This document shows positions 9,254-18,772 of a DNA stretch of 64,000 bases, piece after piece. A program made the position numbers and the translations under genes. The DNA is from Hyphomonadaceae bacterium. Its GTDB lineage: Bacteria; Pseudomonadota; Alphaproteobacteria; Caulobacterales; Aquidulcibacteraceae. Position 1 is the first letter of the stretch. Each line of letters opens with the position of its first letter. The DNA lies in NCBI GenBank assembly GCA_019753175.1, contig JAIELK010000006.1, positions 124,001 through 188,000 on the forward strand, given 5' to 3'. Under the pieces are notes generated by a model that was not told the DNA's origin, did not search any database, and was given only the letters and a program-made list of their open reading frames with translations.

Positions 9254-9286
9254 GATGCGCCTTACCGGGCGCTTAGATGCGCCTTA
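9254..9286 (-). promoter_or_regulatory. Three helically phased 11-bp repeats upstream of the sigma operon
   Basis: Read on the minus strand, TAAGGCGCATC, TAAGCGCCCGG and TAAGGCGCATC follow one another without gaps. This gives a TAAGSCG core every 11 bases, about one helical turn. The outer two units are identical over 11 bases. The array ends 34 bases before the DUF6249 start codon, where promoter or operator sequences are expected, and its first base pairs overlap the stop of the upstream frameshifted gene. The spacing suggests cooperative binding of a regulator on one face of the DNA. Confidence 0.5.
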
Positions 9287-9638
9287 GACGAAGACCTCTT
9301 GGTAAACATCGGGTTTGAAGCCGACGACAACCTTGCCGCCGACTTCAAGCACGGGCCGTTTGATCATCGACGGCTGAGCCACCATTAGCGCCAGGGCCCG
9401 TGCTTCAGTCAGATTGGCCTTGTCGGCCTCGGGCAGGCCCCGAAAGGTCGTGCCGGCGCGGTTGAGCAGTGTGTCCCAGCCAACAGCAGCCGCCCAGGCC
9501 TGGAGCTTCACCTTAGGACGCGCCCTCCGTCTTGTAGTCGTGAAACCGGTGTTCGATCCCTGCCGCGTCCAACCAAGTGCGCGCCTTTTTCATCGTGTCG
9601 CACGCCTTGATCCCATAGATCGTGACCGATTCCGCCAT
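9284..9638 (-). pseudogene. ArsC/Spx-like (YffB-type) thioredoxin-fold protein, frameshifted
   Basis: Two adjacent frames together make one ArsC-family protein of about 117 residues. The first part (start 9638) reads [39 protein letters not shown]. After a one-base shift near 9513-9520 the second part continues VKLQAWAAAVGWDTLLNRAGTTFRGL, with PSMIKRPVLEVGGKVVVGF. Joining the frames by skipping one base restores the usual spacing between the HDY and GW motifs of YffB proteins. As written, frame 1 meets TAA at 9513-9515. A real inactivating mutation, a programmed +1 shift at TCC-TAA-G, or a sequence error are all possible. Confidence 0.8.
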
Positions 9639-9707
9639 GTCCGGCTTATTGACCGTACCGCGCCGCGGACGCAAGAGTTCGCGCCTTGTTCTGCTCGGGA
9701 GAGCGCC

Positions 9708-10337
9708 ATGGCCGACCATCTCGTCTTCTACACCAACCCGATGTCACGTGGACGGATCGTCCGCTGGATGCTGGAGGAAGTCGGCCAACCTTACGAAACC
9801 GTGGTGCTCGACTATGGAACCACGATGAAGGGGGCGGACTATCTGGCTATGAACCCGATGGGCAAGGTGCCGGCGATCCGGCACGATGATGCCATCGTCA
9901 CCGAAACGGCCGCGATCTGCGCCTATCTCGCCGACGCCTTTCCGGCTACGGGCCTGGCCCCTCCGCCCGGCAAATCGCGCGCGTCATACTACCGTTGGAT
10001 GTTCTTCGCGGCGGGGCCGGTCGAGGCCGCAAGCACCAATGGCGCGATGGGGTTTGTCGTGCCGCCCGAACGCAAAGCCATGGCCGGTTATGGCTCGCTT
10101 ACCGAAGTCGTGGACACGCTCGAGCGCGCCGTCAGCGCCAGCAACTATGTTGCCGGCGATCAATTCACCGCCGCCGACGTCTATGTCGGTTCGCAAATCG
10201 GCTGGGGCATGCAGTTCGGCTGGCTCGAGAAACGCCCGGCGTTCGAAGCCTACTGGTCGCGCATCGCCGGCCGGCCCGCGGCGGCCCGCGCGCGCGAACT
10301 CGACGATGCGCTTATTGCTGCGCAGAAGAAGGATTAG
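9708..10337 (+). CDS. Glutathione S-transferase family protein
   Basis: A 209-residue GST with an N-terminal thioredoxin-like domain ([26 protein letters not shown], then [29 protein letters not shown], carrying the cis-Pro and the glutathione gamma-Glu contact ET/S) and an all-helical C-terminal domain ([20 protein letters not shown]). Ser12-13 near the SRGR motif is the likely catalytic region. The ATG at 9708 follows GGAGAGCGCC. The gene diverges from the frameshifted ArsC-like gene and converges on the permease, overlapping its 3' end by 26 bases. Substrate unknown. Confidence 0.92.
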   Translation: MADHLVFYTNPMSRGRIVRWMLEEVGQPYETVVLDYGTTMKGADYLAMNPMGKVPAIRHDDAIVTETAAICAYLADAFPATGLAPPPGKSRASYYRWMFFAAGPVEAASTNGAMGFVVPPERKAMAGYGSLTEVVDTLERAVSASNYVAGDQFTAADVYVGSQIGWGMQFGWLEKRPAFEAYWSRIAGRPAAARARELDDALIAAQKKD

Positions 10338-11670
10338 CACTCGCGCGCCGCGTCGCCAGCAGCGCAATCACGCCGCTCGCGAGCACGCCGACGCTCACCA
10401 GGGCGCCGGCGCCCGTTTCGCTGGTCACGTAACTCAGCGCCGATGCCAGCATAGCGAGGCTCGACGCAACGAAGATCAGCGGCAGGATCGGATAGAGCGG
10501 CGTCTTGAACGGGCGCTCGGCGTCTGGCGCGCGGGCGCGCATCACCATCACAGCAATCCCACTCATGGCGAGAAACAGCCAATAGACCGGCGCTGTGTAA
10601 TCCACCAGTGTGGCGAAACCCTCGTAAAAAGCGCCGAAAATCACCAATGCGAGCGAGATGGCCCCTTGCGCCCAAATCGCTGCAGCGGGGATCTGCCTGC
10701 GATCGTCCCACCGGCCGATGCTGCGCAAAGCTGGCCAGTCATGCGCGCACGCGTACGTGGTGCGCGCGCCGACGACGATCGTCGCGTTGATCGACGTGAT
10801 GACGGCGAAGGCAATGGCCAGCGCCGTGATGATGGCTGCCCACTGGCCGAAAGCCTTGTTGATCAAATCGGCCGCCGGCGTCGCCGATGCAGCGAGGCCG
10901 TCGATGCCGAGAGCGTACCAGAACGCCCAATTCACAGCGATGTAGAGCGTGGTGATCAACGCCACGGCCGACACGAGAGCACGCACCATGCCGCGCTTGG
11001 GATCGCGCACTTCGGCTGACAGCGTCGCCACTTCGCTCCAGCCGCCGAATGCAAGCAGTGCGTAGACCAGCGCAAAACCGAAGGTCGCCGGCGGCGCCGC
11101 CAAATCGACCGCGCCGAACGGCTCCGCGGCGGGCACGCCCATGACAATAAGCGACACTGCAGCCGTCACCATCACAAGCAGGCCGACGACTTCGAGGCTG
11201 GTCATGCCGTAATCGGCCGCGTCGTTCTTCGGCCCCGCGCCGCGCAAGTTGAACGCGGTCATCGCGATGACGGAAAGCGCCGCATAAAGCGGCGCGCCAA
11301 CCTCGCCGAGCGGCAACACGACGTTCAAATAGTCGCCGAGCACATAGCCGAGCAGCGCGATCGAGCCGCTATTGATGACGGTGAAGCGCGCCCAGGCGAA
11401 CAGGAACGCCCAGTTCTCGCCAAAGGCGAGCCGAAGGAAGTGGTAGTCGCCCCCCGGGTGTGGAAACGTCGTTGCGAGTTCCGCATAGCACAACGCACCG
11501 ATCAGCGTGACCAGCCCGCCAATGATCCATGCCGCGAACAGCCAGGTCGGTGTGCCCGCTGCGTCGGCGACCAAGGCGGGACTCTTGAAGATGCCGGCGC
11601 CGACCACCATCGCCACAGCAAGCATAGCGACATAGGCAGAACTGACGTGTCGCCGCGGCTGGCTTTCCAA
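10312..11670 (-). CDS. APC family amino acid permease
   Basis: A 452-residue membrane protein with about 12 predicted membrane spans. TM1 carries the APC unwound motif (VVGAGIFKSPALVAD), followed by LGALCYAELATTFPHPGGDYHFLR-type sequence in TM2-3, a signature of amino acid/polyamine transporters. The C-terminal [11 protein letters not shown] tail overlaps the end of the GST gene on the opposite strand. It is divergent from the TonB-dependent receptor at 11819. Substrate cannot be deduced; amino acids or amines are likely. Confidence 0.92.
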   Translation of the reverse strand: MESQPRRHVSSAYVAMLAVAMVVGAGIFKSPALVADAAGTPTWLFAAWIIGGLVTLIGALCYAELATTFPHPGGDYHFLRLAFGENWAFLFAWARFTVINSGSIALLGYVLGDYLNVVLPLGEVGAPLYAALSVIAMTAFNLRGAGPKNDAADYGMTSLEVVGLLVMVTAAVSLIVMGVPAAEPFGAVDLAAPPATFGFALVYALLAFGGWSEVATLSAEVRDPKRGMVRALVSAVALITTLYIAVNWAFWYALGIDGLAASATPAADLINKAFGQWAAIITALAIAFAVITSINATIVVGARTTYACAHDWPALRSIGRWDDRRQIPAAAIWAQGAISLALVIFGAFYEGFATLVDYTAPVYWLFLAMSGIAVMVMRARAPDAERPFKTPLYPILPLIFVASSLAMLASALSYVTSETGAGALVSVGVLASGVIALLATRRASANPSSAQQ

Positions 11671-11818
11671 GAGCTGCTCTCCTGCCCTCGCGGCACACGC
11701 CTTTAGGCGAACTAAAGTGACAAGTTACGCTTTCTGCGGCGACAAAGCGCGCTTGAGACGATGTAACCATATCCTTGCACGAGGCGAAGCCCTCTTGCAG
11801 CAACGACGGTGGGGACAA

Positions 11819-14263
11819 ATGAGACTTTTTGATACGGCGTCGCGCACGGTTCTGGCCGCGGCTTTGGGCATCGCGCTTTGGAGCGCGGACGGTGCGTTCG
11901 CCATCGCATCAGCGCAAGATCAGGCCAACGAAGAAGAAGCCATCGTCGTGGTCGGCACACGCACGCGCCCACGCACCGTTCTGGAGAGTCCGGTGCCGAT
12001 CGACGTGCTGCCGGCGGAAGATTTGCGCGCGGCCGGCGCAGTAGCCGATGAACTCGGCCAGGCGCTCGCGGTTGTGGCGCCATCGTTCAACTTCCCGCGC
12101 CAGTCGAACTCGGGCAGCTCCGACCACGTGCGTTCGGGCCAGTTGCGCGGATTGAGCCCCGACCAAATGCTGGTGCTCGTGAACGGGCGGCGCCGCCACA
12201 CATCGGCGATTGTCAACTCCGAAACCAAGATCGGACGCGGCACCGCGGCGGTTGACTTCAACACGATTCCGCTCGGCGCGGTGCGCCGGCTTGAAGTGCT
12301 CCGCGACGGCGCTGGTGCTCAATACGGCTCGGACGCCATCGCCGGCGTCGTCAATGTGATCCTCGACGATCGGTCAAGCGGCACAGAGGTCAACGCCACA
12401 TACGGCGCGCACGTGACCGATCTCGATCCCATCGACGACAGCATCACCGACGGCGAGACCTTCACCATCGACGCCTCGACAGGCTTTGCGCTGGGCGATG
12501 GCTTCTTGCGCATCGGCGCCGACTTCGAAACTCGCGAAGCCACCAATCGCGCCGGCTTCGACCAGATCCCGTTCTTCGTGCCGCAAACGCCGCCGAACCT
12601 GGCGTTGCAGGGCAAGCGGAACTACGGCATCGGCGATCCCGAAGTTGAAGACTGGAACCTCTGGTTCAACGCCGCCACGCAGGTTGGCGGCGTCGAAGCG
12701 TATGGTTTCGGCACCTACGGTGAGCGCGACACCATTGGTCTCACCTTCTTCCGCTATCCGGACTCGTTCGACAATGTCCCAGCGATCTACCCCAACGGGT
12801 TCCGCCCAGAATCGACGGGCCTCAGCGAAGACGCCGCCATCACTGGAGGCGCACGCTGGGAGTTCGCCGGCTGGTCCGCAGACGCAAGCCTAAGCTACGG
12901 CAGAAACCAGTTCGTCTACGGCGTCCAGAACTCGCTCAATGCGTCGCTCGGCCCGACAAGCCCCACCAGCTTCCGCTCTGGAACCTTCACGTTCGAACAG
13001 ACAAGCGGCAATTTCGACCTCGTACGCGACTTCGACGTGGGGCTGTTTGCCAGCCCGCTGACAGTCGCGACCGGCGTTGAATTCCGTAACGAAGCGTTCG
13101 AAGCGGAGCGTGGTGAACTGGCGTCCTACGTCGCCGGGCCGTTCGACCTTGCGATCGGCGCTCAGGGTTCGCCCGGCCTTACCCCGGACGACGAGGCCGA
13201 CATCGATCGCGATGTCTGGGCTGTCTACGCGGAGTTTGGCGCCGACGTCACCGATCGGCTGTTCTTAGATGTCGCCGCGCGGTTCGAGGACTATTCGGAT
13301 TTCGGCCAGGAGACGACCGGGAAGATCGCTGCGCTCTATCGCTTGACCGAAAACATCCGATTGCGCGGCGCCTTCTCCAACAGCGTGCGCGCCCCGGCGC
13401 TGCAGCAGATTGGCTATTCGGACACCTCGCTGAATTTCGGCGAAAACCGCGCGCTGATCCGCACGCGCACGCTGCCGGTCTCAAACCCGATCGCCATCGC
13501 GTTGGGCGCAGAGCCGCTGCAACCGGAAACCGCCGTCAATTACAGCATCGGCGTCAACGCGCAGTTTGCCAATCTCACGTTCTCGATCGACGCGTTCCGC
13601 ATCGATGTGGATGACCGCATCACCTTGTCGGACCGCTTCTTCGGCGAGGACCTCGAAGACTTCGTGCAAGGGCTGCCAGGCGGACAAGGCGTGCAGTCCG
13701 TGCGCTTCTTCACCAACGCCATCGACACCGAAACGCAGGGCGTCGACCTCGTCGTCACCTATGAGCGACCGCTGTTCAGCGGCGACCTCGAACTCTCGGG
13801 CGCCTTCACCTACGCCCAGACCGAAATCGCCAATTTCGCGCCGACGCCCCAGCAATTGCTCGCGCTAGACCCAACGTTCCGTCTGATCGGGGTCGAAGAG
13901 ATCAACACCATCGAAGACGCCGCGCCGGAAACGAAGCTGGTGCTCTCGGCTGTTTGGTCGGATGAAAACTGGCGTTTGCTCTCGCGGGTCAGCCATTACG
14001 GTTCGACCGTGCGGGTGTTCAATTTCGGCGGCGGGTTCGAGCCGCGGCAGGAATATGGCGGCGAGTATCAGCTCGACGCGGAGGCTGAATACGACTTCGG
14101 CAACGGCGTCAGCGTCGCCTTCGGCGGGTCAAACCTGCTGGACGAGTATCCTGACTTGTCGTCGTCAGACATCAACTTCTTCGGCAACCTGCCCTACGAC
14201 ATCCTCTCGCCGATCGGCGTGAACGGACGTTACCTTTACGGGCGCCTCCGGCTGCAATACTAG
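11819..14263 (+). CDS. TonB-dependent receptor
   Basis: An 814-residue outer-membrane receptor. A signal peptide covers about residues 1-32 (LAAALGIALWSADGAFAIASAQ). A TonB-box-like stretch EEEAIVVVGTRTRPRTV is followed by a plug domain (SPVPIDVLPAEDLRAAGAV, LRGLSPDQMLVLVNGRRRH, VRRLEVLRDGAGAQYGSDAIAGVVNVIL) and a beta barrel ending in LYGRLRLQY with the terminal aromatic residue. ATG 11819 is chosen because the signal peptide starts there. It lies just before the CoA-ester operon, so uptake of that operon's substrate is possible but not shown. Confidence 0.95.
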   Translation: MRLFDTASRTVLAAALGIALWSADGAFAIASAQDQANEEEAIVVVGTRTRPRTVLESPVPIDVLPAEDLRAAGAVADELGQALAVVAPSFNFPRQSNSGSSDHVRSGQLRGLSPDQMLVLVNGRRRHTSAIVNSETKIGRGTAAVDFNTIPLGAVRRLEVLRDGAGAQYGSDAIAGVVNVILDDRSSGTEVNATYGAHVTDLDPIDDSITDGETFTIDASTGFALGDGFLRIGADFETREATNRAGFDQIPFFVPQTPPNLALQGKRNYGIGDPEVEDWNLWFNAATQVGGVEAYGFGTYGERDTIGLTFFRYPDSFDNVPAIYPNGFRPESTGLSEDAAITGGARWEFAGWSADASLSYGRNQFVYGVQNSLNASLGPTSPTSFRSGTFTFEQTSGNFDLVRDFDVGLFASPLTVATGVEFRNEAFEAERGELASYVAGPFDLAIGAQGSPGLTPDDEADIDRDVWAVYAEFGADVTDRLFLDVAARFEDYSDFGQETTGKIAALYRLTENIRLRGAFSNSVRAPALQQIGYSDTSLNFGENRALIRTRTLPVSNPIAIALGAEPLQPETAVNYSIGVNAQFANLTFSIDAFRIDVDDRITLSDRFFGEDLEDFVQGLPGGQGVQSVRFFTNAIDTETQGVDLVVTYERPLFSGDLELSGAFTYAQTEIANFAPTPQQLLALDPTFRLIGVEEINTIEDAAPETKLVLSAVWSDENWRLLSRVSHYGSTVRVFNFGGGFEPRQEYGGEYQLDAEAEYDFGNGVSVAFGGSNLLDEYPDLSSSDINFFGNLPYDILSPIGVNGRYLYGRLRLQY

Positions 14264-14310
14264 GCGCTCTGACGCGCGGCGCGCGAACGCGCTGCGCACC
14301 GGAGTTGCCG

Positions 14311-14994
14311 ATGCGTTTCGCAGGCCAGGTCATCATCGTCACCGGCGCGGCCGGCAATCTCGGCATGGCGATCGCCGCGCTGTTGGCCCGCGAAGGAGCC
14401 TCGCTCGCGCTCGCGGATCGGCGCGGCGCGGCAAGTATCAGCGACACGTTGGCGATCACCGGCGCCGACGTCAGCACAAGGGAGGGGGCGCAGCGTATCG
14501 CCAGCGAGACGCTCGCGCGCTTCGGACGCATCGACGGGCTCGCCAACACGGTCGGTACGTTCAAGATGGCCAATGTCGTGGAGGACGCCGACAAGGATTG
14601 GCGCATGCTGATGGAGCTGAACGCGCTCTCGGCGCTGCTGCTGTCGCAGGCCGTGCTGCCGGCGATGACGCGCCAAGCATATGGCCGCATTGTCCACATC
14701 GCCGCCGGCGCAGGCCTCAAAGCCTTCGCCGGCGCCAGTGTCTATTCGGCGTCGAAGGCCGCGCTGATCCGAGTGACCGAGGCGATCGCCGAAGAGCACA
14801 AGGCCGCCGGCGTGACCGCTAACTGCATCGCGCCCGGGACCATCGACACCCCGCAGAACCGCGCCGCCATGCCGAACGCCGACGCCTCGAAGTGGGTGGC
14901 TCCCGCAGACATCGCCGCGGTCGCCGCGTTTTTGCTCTCGCGCGAGGCTGGCGCTGTCACCGGCGCGACTATCCCCGTGACCGGGAGGCAGTGA
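14311..14994 (+). CDS. SDR family oxidoreductase of the CoA-ester operon
   Basis: A 227-residue short-chain dehydrogenase. [12 protein letters not shown] is the nucleotide-binding glycine motif, NTVG stands for NNAG, and the catalytic pair is in [14 protein letters not shown] 14311 has GGAG seven bases upstream; a TTG six bases earlier is the alternative start. In this context it probably oxidises a 3-hydroxyacyl-CoA or cyclic alcohol intermediate. It begins the row of co-directional genes that runs to 20435. Confidence 0.9.
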   Translation: MRFAGQVIIVTGAAGNLGMAIAALLAREGASLALADRRGAASISDTLAITGADVSTREGAQRIASETLARFGRIDGLANTVGTFKMANVVEDADKDWRMLMELNALSALLLSQAVLPAMTRQAYGRIVHIAAGAGLKAFAGASVYSASKAALIRVTEAIAEEHKAAGVTANCIAPGTIDTPQNRAAMPNADASKWVAPADIAAVAAFLLSREAGAVTGATIPVTGRQ

Positions 14995-15058
14995 CCGCCC
15001 CTATCGCGCCCGCGTGGCGCTCTTTAGAGTCGGCTCCAAGGATTCCCCGGAGAGCGAC

Positions 15059-15517
15059 ATGCCCGGCCTCTATTTCGACGAACTCACCGTCGGCCAAGTC
15101 TTCAAGCATCCCATTGTCCGGACCGTCACCGAAGCGGACAACCTCTTCATCTCGGCGCTCACGCACAACCCGGCGCGGCTTCACCTCGACGAAGAATACT
15201 GCCGCACCGAGACCGAGTTCGGCCAGCGCCTCGTCAACAGCACGCTGACGCTGGGGCTGATGGTCGGCATCTCCGTCGGCGACACCACGCTCGGCACCGC
15301 CGTCGCCAATTTGGGATGGGACGAAGTGCGCTTCCCGAAACCCGTCTTCCACGGCGACACCTTGCGCATTGAGACCGAGGTATTGGAACTCAGGGAGAGC
15401 AAGTCGCGGCCCGACCAGGGCATCGTCGTGTTCATGCATCGCGCCTACAATCAACGCGGCGAACTCGTCGCGCACTGCAAGCGCACCGGTTTGCAGCGCA
15501 AGAAGCCCGCGCCATGA
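15059..15517 (+). CDS. MaoC-like (R)-specific enoyl-CoA hydratase
   Basis: A 152-residue single-hotdog MaoC domain protein: [47 protein letters not shown]. The Asp and His of the hydratase-type site are at NPARLHLD (family D-x4-N-x-x-H-x-D/N pattern). It resembles hydratases that pair with CitE-like lyases in mesaconyl/methylmalyl-CoA-type chemistry. Its stop overlaps the lyase start (ATGA), so the two products are coupled. ATG 15059 is preceded by GGAGAGC. Confidence 0.88.
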   Translation: MPGLYFDELTVGQVFKHPIVRTVTEADNLFISALTHNPARLHLDEEYCRTETEFGQRLVNSTLTLGLMVGISVGDTTLGTAVANLGWDEVRFPKPVFHGDTLRIETEVLELRESKSRPDQGIVVFMHRAYNQRGELVAHCKRTGLQRKKPAP

Positions 15518-16392
15518 TCCGCTCTTTCCTCTTCGTGCCTGGCGACAGTGAAAAGAAGCTTGCTAAGGCTGAAAGCGCGGGCGCCGATGCGCTGATCCTC
15601 GATCTCGAAGACGCCGTCGCACCCGAGCGCAAGCCGGCCGCGCGTGAACTGGTGGCGGCGTATTTGTGGAGTAGTCCGCGAGACGCGCGGCGCACGCAAT
15701 TGTGGGTGCGCATCAATCCCCTTGATGGCGGCGCCGCGCACGCTGACCTCGAAGCGGTTGTCGCGGCATCGCCTGATGGCGTCATGCTCCCCAAAGCAAA
15801 CGGACCACAAGACGTGGCGGCGCTCAGCGCGCAACTGGACGCCATGCGCGCCGATGACGTGCGCATTCTGCCCGTCGCGACTGAGACGCCCATCGCGCCG
15901 TTCAAGCTCGGCGAGTATGCCGATGCGAGGCTTGCGCGCCTCTATGGCCTCACCTGGGGCGCGGAGGACTTGAGCGCAGCCCTCGGCGCCAGCACCAATC
16001 GTGACCCGACCACCGGAGAGTGGGCCTTCACCTATCGCATGGTGCGCTCGCTCACCCTGCTCGCCGCACATGCCGCCGGCGTCGCGGCTGTCGAAACGCT
16101 TTACGCGGACTACAAAGACGAAGCAGGCTTACGGGCAGCGAGCCGCACCGCGCGCGCCGAAGGCTTCAGCGGCCGGCTCGCTATCCACCCCGCGCAGGTC
16201 GGAGCCATCAATGAGAGCTTCACGCCGTCGGTCGATGAGGTCGAGCACGCGCGCCGCGTCGTCGCCGCCTTCGCGGCAGCGCCAAGCGTCGGCACGATCG
16301 GTCTCGACGGCAAGATGCTGGACATGCCGCATTTGAAGCAGGCTCAGCGCACGCTGGCGCTCGCGCAAGCGCACCAGGAGAGAGCGTCGTGA
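15514..16392 (+). CDS. HpcH/HpaI aldolase / CitE-like CoA ester lyase
   Basis: A 292-residue TIM-barrel lyase of the citrate-lyase-beta/malyl-CoA lyase type. Diagnostic are [49 protein letters not shown] (metal-binding Glu), [17 protein letters not shown] and [14 protein letters not shown]. These enzymes cleave 3-hydroxyacyl-CoA esters to a shorter acyl-CoA and an oxo acid such as glyoxylate. It sits between a MaoC hydratase and an enoyl-CoA hydratase with overlapping stops and starts, which suggests a hydratase-lyase relay. The exact substrate is unknown. Confidence 0.9.
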   Translation: MIRSFLFVPGDSEKKLAKAESAGADALILDLEDAVAPERKPAARELVAAYLWSSPRDARRTQLWVRINPLDGGAAHADLEAVVAASPDGVMLPKANGPQDVAALSAQLDAMRADDVRILPVATETPIAPFKLGEYADARLARLYGLTWGAEDLSAALGASTNRDPTTGEWAFTYRMVRSLTLLAAHAAGVAAVETLYADYKDEAGLRAASRTARAEGFSGRLAIHPAQVGAINESFTPSVDEVEHARRVVAAFAAAPSVGTIGLDGKMLDMPHLKQAQRTLALAQAHQERAS

Positions 16393-17198
16393 ACCCAACC
16401 AGCTTCGCCCCGCGGCATTTTCTCTGGAGTTTCGCCGACGGCGTCGCTCGCGTGAGCCTCGATCGGCCCGAGCGCAAGAATCCGCTGACATTCGAGTCGT
16501 ACGCTGAGTTGCGCGACATGTTTCGCGCCCTTGTCTATGTCAAGAGCGTCAAGGCGGTGGTGTTCGCGTCCAATGGCGGCAATTTCAGCTCCGGCGGCGA
16601 CGTGCACGAAATCATCGCCCCGCTGACGCAAATGGGCATACCGCAGCTCTTGGACTTCACGCGCATGACCGGCGATCTGGTCAAGGCCATGCGCCACTGC
16701 CCCCAACCGATCGTCGCCGCGGTCGACGGTGTGAGCGTCGGCGCGGGCGCGATTATCGCCATGGCGTCCGATCTTCGTTACGCCACCCCGCACGCGAAGA
16801 CGGCGTTTCTCTTCAATCGAGTCGGTCTTGCCGGCTGCGACATGGGCGCTTGCGCGATCCTGCCGCGCATTATCGGACAGGGCCGGGCCAGCGAACTTCT
16901 CTTCTTCGGCCGCAGCATGAGCGCCGAAGAAGGGTTGGCGTGGGGCTACTTCAACGCCATCGTCCCAGCCGATCAACTCGATCAACACGCCATGGCGATG
17001 GCAAAAAAGCTGGCGCAGGGGCCGAGCTTCGCGAACGGCATCACCAAAAACCAACTCAACATGGAATGGGACATGAGCCTCGACACCGCGATCGAAGCGG
17101 AAGCGCAGGCGCAAGCGCTCTGCATGCAGACCAAGGACTTCGAGCGCGCCTATCGCGCGTTCGTCGCCAAGCAAGCGCCGGCGTTCGAAGGAGACTGA
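16389..17198 (+). CDS. Enoyl-CoA hydratase/isomerase family protein (crotonase)
   Basis: A 269-residue crotonase: [20 protein letters not shown], the oxyanion-hole segment [19 protein letters not shown], and [26 protein letters not shown]. The C-terminal [27 protein letters not shown] and [13 protein letters not shown] resemble, from memory, the crotonase found in aryl-CoA (2-aminobenzoyl/salicylyl-CoA) catabolic clusters. The GTG start at 16389 overlaps the lyase stop. The neighbouring aryl-CoA ligase supports that reading, but the ring-attacking oxygenase is not in the window. Confidence 0.9.
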   Translation: MNPTSFAPRHFLWSFADGVARVSLDRPERKNPLTFESYAELRDMFRALVYVKSVKAVVFASNGGNFSSGGDVHEIIAPLTQMGIPQLLDFTRMTGDLVKAMRHCPQPIVAAVDGVSVGAGAIIAMASDLRYATPHAKTAFLFNRVGLAGCDMGACAILPRIIGQGRASELLFFGRSMSAEEGLAWGYFNAIVPADQLDQHAMAMAKKLAQGPSFANGITKNQLNMEWDMSLDTAIEAEAQAQALCMQTKDFERAYRAFVAKQAPAFEGD

Positions 17199-17200
17199 CG

Positions 17201-18772
17201 GTGAGCGACGCGATGACCCACGCATCGTCGCATGGCCTCGCATTTCCCGATGCGTTCAACATGGCCGACTATTTTGTGTTCGCGAACATCGCGGCCGGCC
17301 GCGCGGACAAGACGGCCATCCTGTTCGAAGGCCGCGCCATCACCTATGCGGAGGTGGCGGCAAAGGTCGAACGCGTCGCCGCGCGCCTCGTTAGCGATGG
17401 TCTGTTGCCCGAGCAGCGCGTTCTCATCTGCATGCAGGATCGGCCGGAGTTCGTTTATGCCTGGTTCGGCGCGATCAAGGCGGGCGCCGTGGTTGCACAG
17501 GTCAACCCGCTGCTTCCTGTCAGCGACTACGGCTATTACCTCGACTACGTCAAACCCCAGTTCGCCTTCATCGACGCCGCAAGCGCCGGGAATTTCGCCA
17601 AGGCTGCGCAGCACACGCGGCACTGCGGCAAGGGCGCCAACATCATCAACGCCGACGATGCGGCGTATGGCTTTCGGTCGTGGCTCGACAGGGACATCGC
17701 GCTCGACGCGGCAAGTTGGCCTACCCGCAAGGACGATCCGGCCGTTTGGCTTTTCACCAGCGGCACCACCGGCCAGAGCAAAGGCGCTGTGCACAGCCAC
17801 GCGCACTTCCCGTTCAACACGGAGGTGTACGCCAAGCGATTCATCGGCATTCGCGAAGACGACATCACCATCGCTGGCCCTCGGCTCTTCTTCGGCTATG
17901 CCACAGGAACCAATCTGATGTTCCCGTTCGCCGTCGGCGCGACGACGGTGCTGTTCAAGGAGCAGCCGTCCGCCGAGACCTTATTTGCGCTGATCGAAGG
18001 GCGCCGCGCCACGGTGCTCACCAGCGTGCCGACACTGATCAACAAGATGCTGGAAACCGAGTTGGATGTCGATCTTTCCAGTCTCCGCTTCATGTGGAGC
18101 GCAGGCGAGGCGCTGCCGCGCGAACTCCATCAACGGTGGGACAAACGCTTTGGCGTGCCGATCATCGACGGCATCGGCTCTGCCGAGAGTTTTCACATCT
18201 ATATCAGCAATCGCCCAGGCGACATCAAACCGGGAAGCCTTGGAAAACTCGTGCCTGGCTACAAAGCTAAGCTGCTGAACGACGACGGGGCCCCGGTCGC
18301 CCAAGGCGATGTCGGAGCGCTCTGGCTACGCGGCGCCTCGGCGGCGCTCCATTATCAAGGCGCCTACGAAAAATCCTGCGAACACCTGCGTGGCGGTTGG
18401 ATCGTCTCCGGCGACAAGTTTCGTCAGGACGCAGACGGCTATTGGTACTATGAAGGCCGCGGCGACGATCTCATCAAGTCGGGCGGCATCTATGTGAGTC
18501 CGTTGGAGGTGGAGAACTGCCTCATGCAGCACGACGCCGTGCGCGAGTGTTGCGTCATTGGCAGACGCGACGAGGCCGGGCTTGAGAAACCATTTGCAAT
18601 CGTGGTGACGCATGACGACGCCGGCCTTGAAGCCGAGCAGTTGATCGCTTTCGCCAAGGAGCGGCTTGCGCGCTACAAGGCCCCGCACGGCGTAGCGTTC
18701 CGCGCCACGCCTCTGCCGCGCAACGACCGCGACAAGATCGACCGCAAGCGTTTGCGCACGGAGTATGCATGA
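17201..18772 (+). CDS. Benzoate-CoA ligase family acyl-CoA synthetase
   Basis: A 523-residue adenylate-forming ligase. The AMP-binding P-loop is LFTSGTTGQSKGAVHSH, followed by IDGIGSAESFHIYISNRPGDIKPGSLGKLVPGY, the hinge YYEGRGDDLIKSGGIYVSP, and the C-terminal catalytic lysine region RYKAPHGVAFRATPLPRNDRDKIDRKRLR. IYISNRPGD and SPLEVE are typical of benzoate-CoA ligase relatives. The start is GTG 17201 with GAAGGAG about seven bases before it. It activates an aromatic or related acid to its CoA ester; the precise acid is unknown. The stop overlaps the creatininase-like gene. Confidence 0.92.
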   Translation: MSDAMTHASSHGLAFPDAFNMADYFVFANIAAGRADKTAILFEGRAITYAEVAAKVERVAARLVSDGLLPEQRVLICMQDRPEFVYAWFGAIKAGAVVAQVNPLLPVSDYGYYLDYVKPQFAFIDAASAGNFAKAAQHTRHCGKGANIINADDAAYGFRSWLDRDIALDAASWPTRKDDPAVWLFTSGTTGQSKGAVHSHAHFPFNTEVYAKRFIGIREDDITIAGPRLFFGYATGTNLMFPFAVGATTVLFKEQPSAETLFALIEGRRATVLTSVPTLINKMLETELDVDLSSLRFMWSAGEALPRELHQRWDKRFGVPIIDGIGSAESFHIYISNRPGDIKPGSLGKLVPGYKAKLLNDDGAPVAQGDVGALWLRGASAALHYQGAYEKSCEHLRGGWIVSGDKFRQDADGYWYYEGRGDDLIKSGGIYVSPLEVENCLMQHDAVRECCVIGRRDEAGLEKPFAIVVTHDDAGLEAEQLIAFAKERLARYKAPHGVAFRATPLPRNDRDKIDRKRLRTEYA

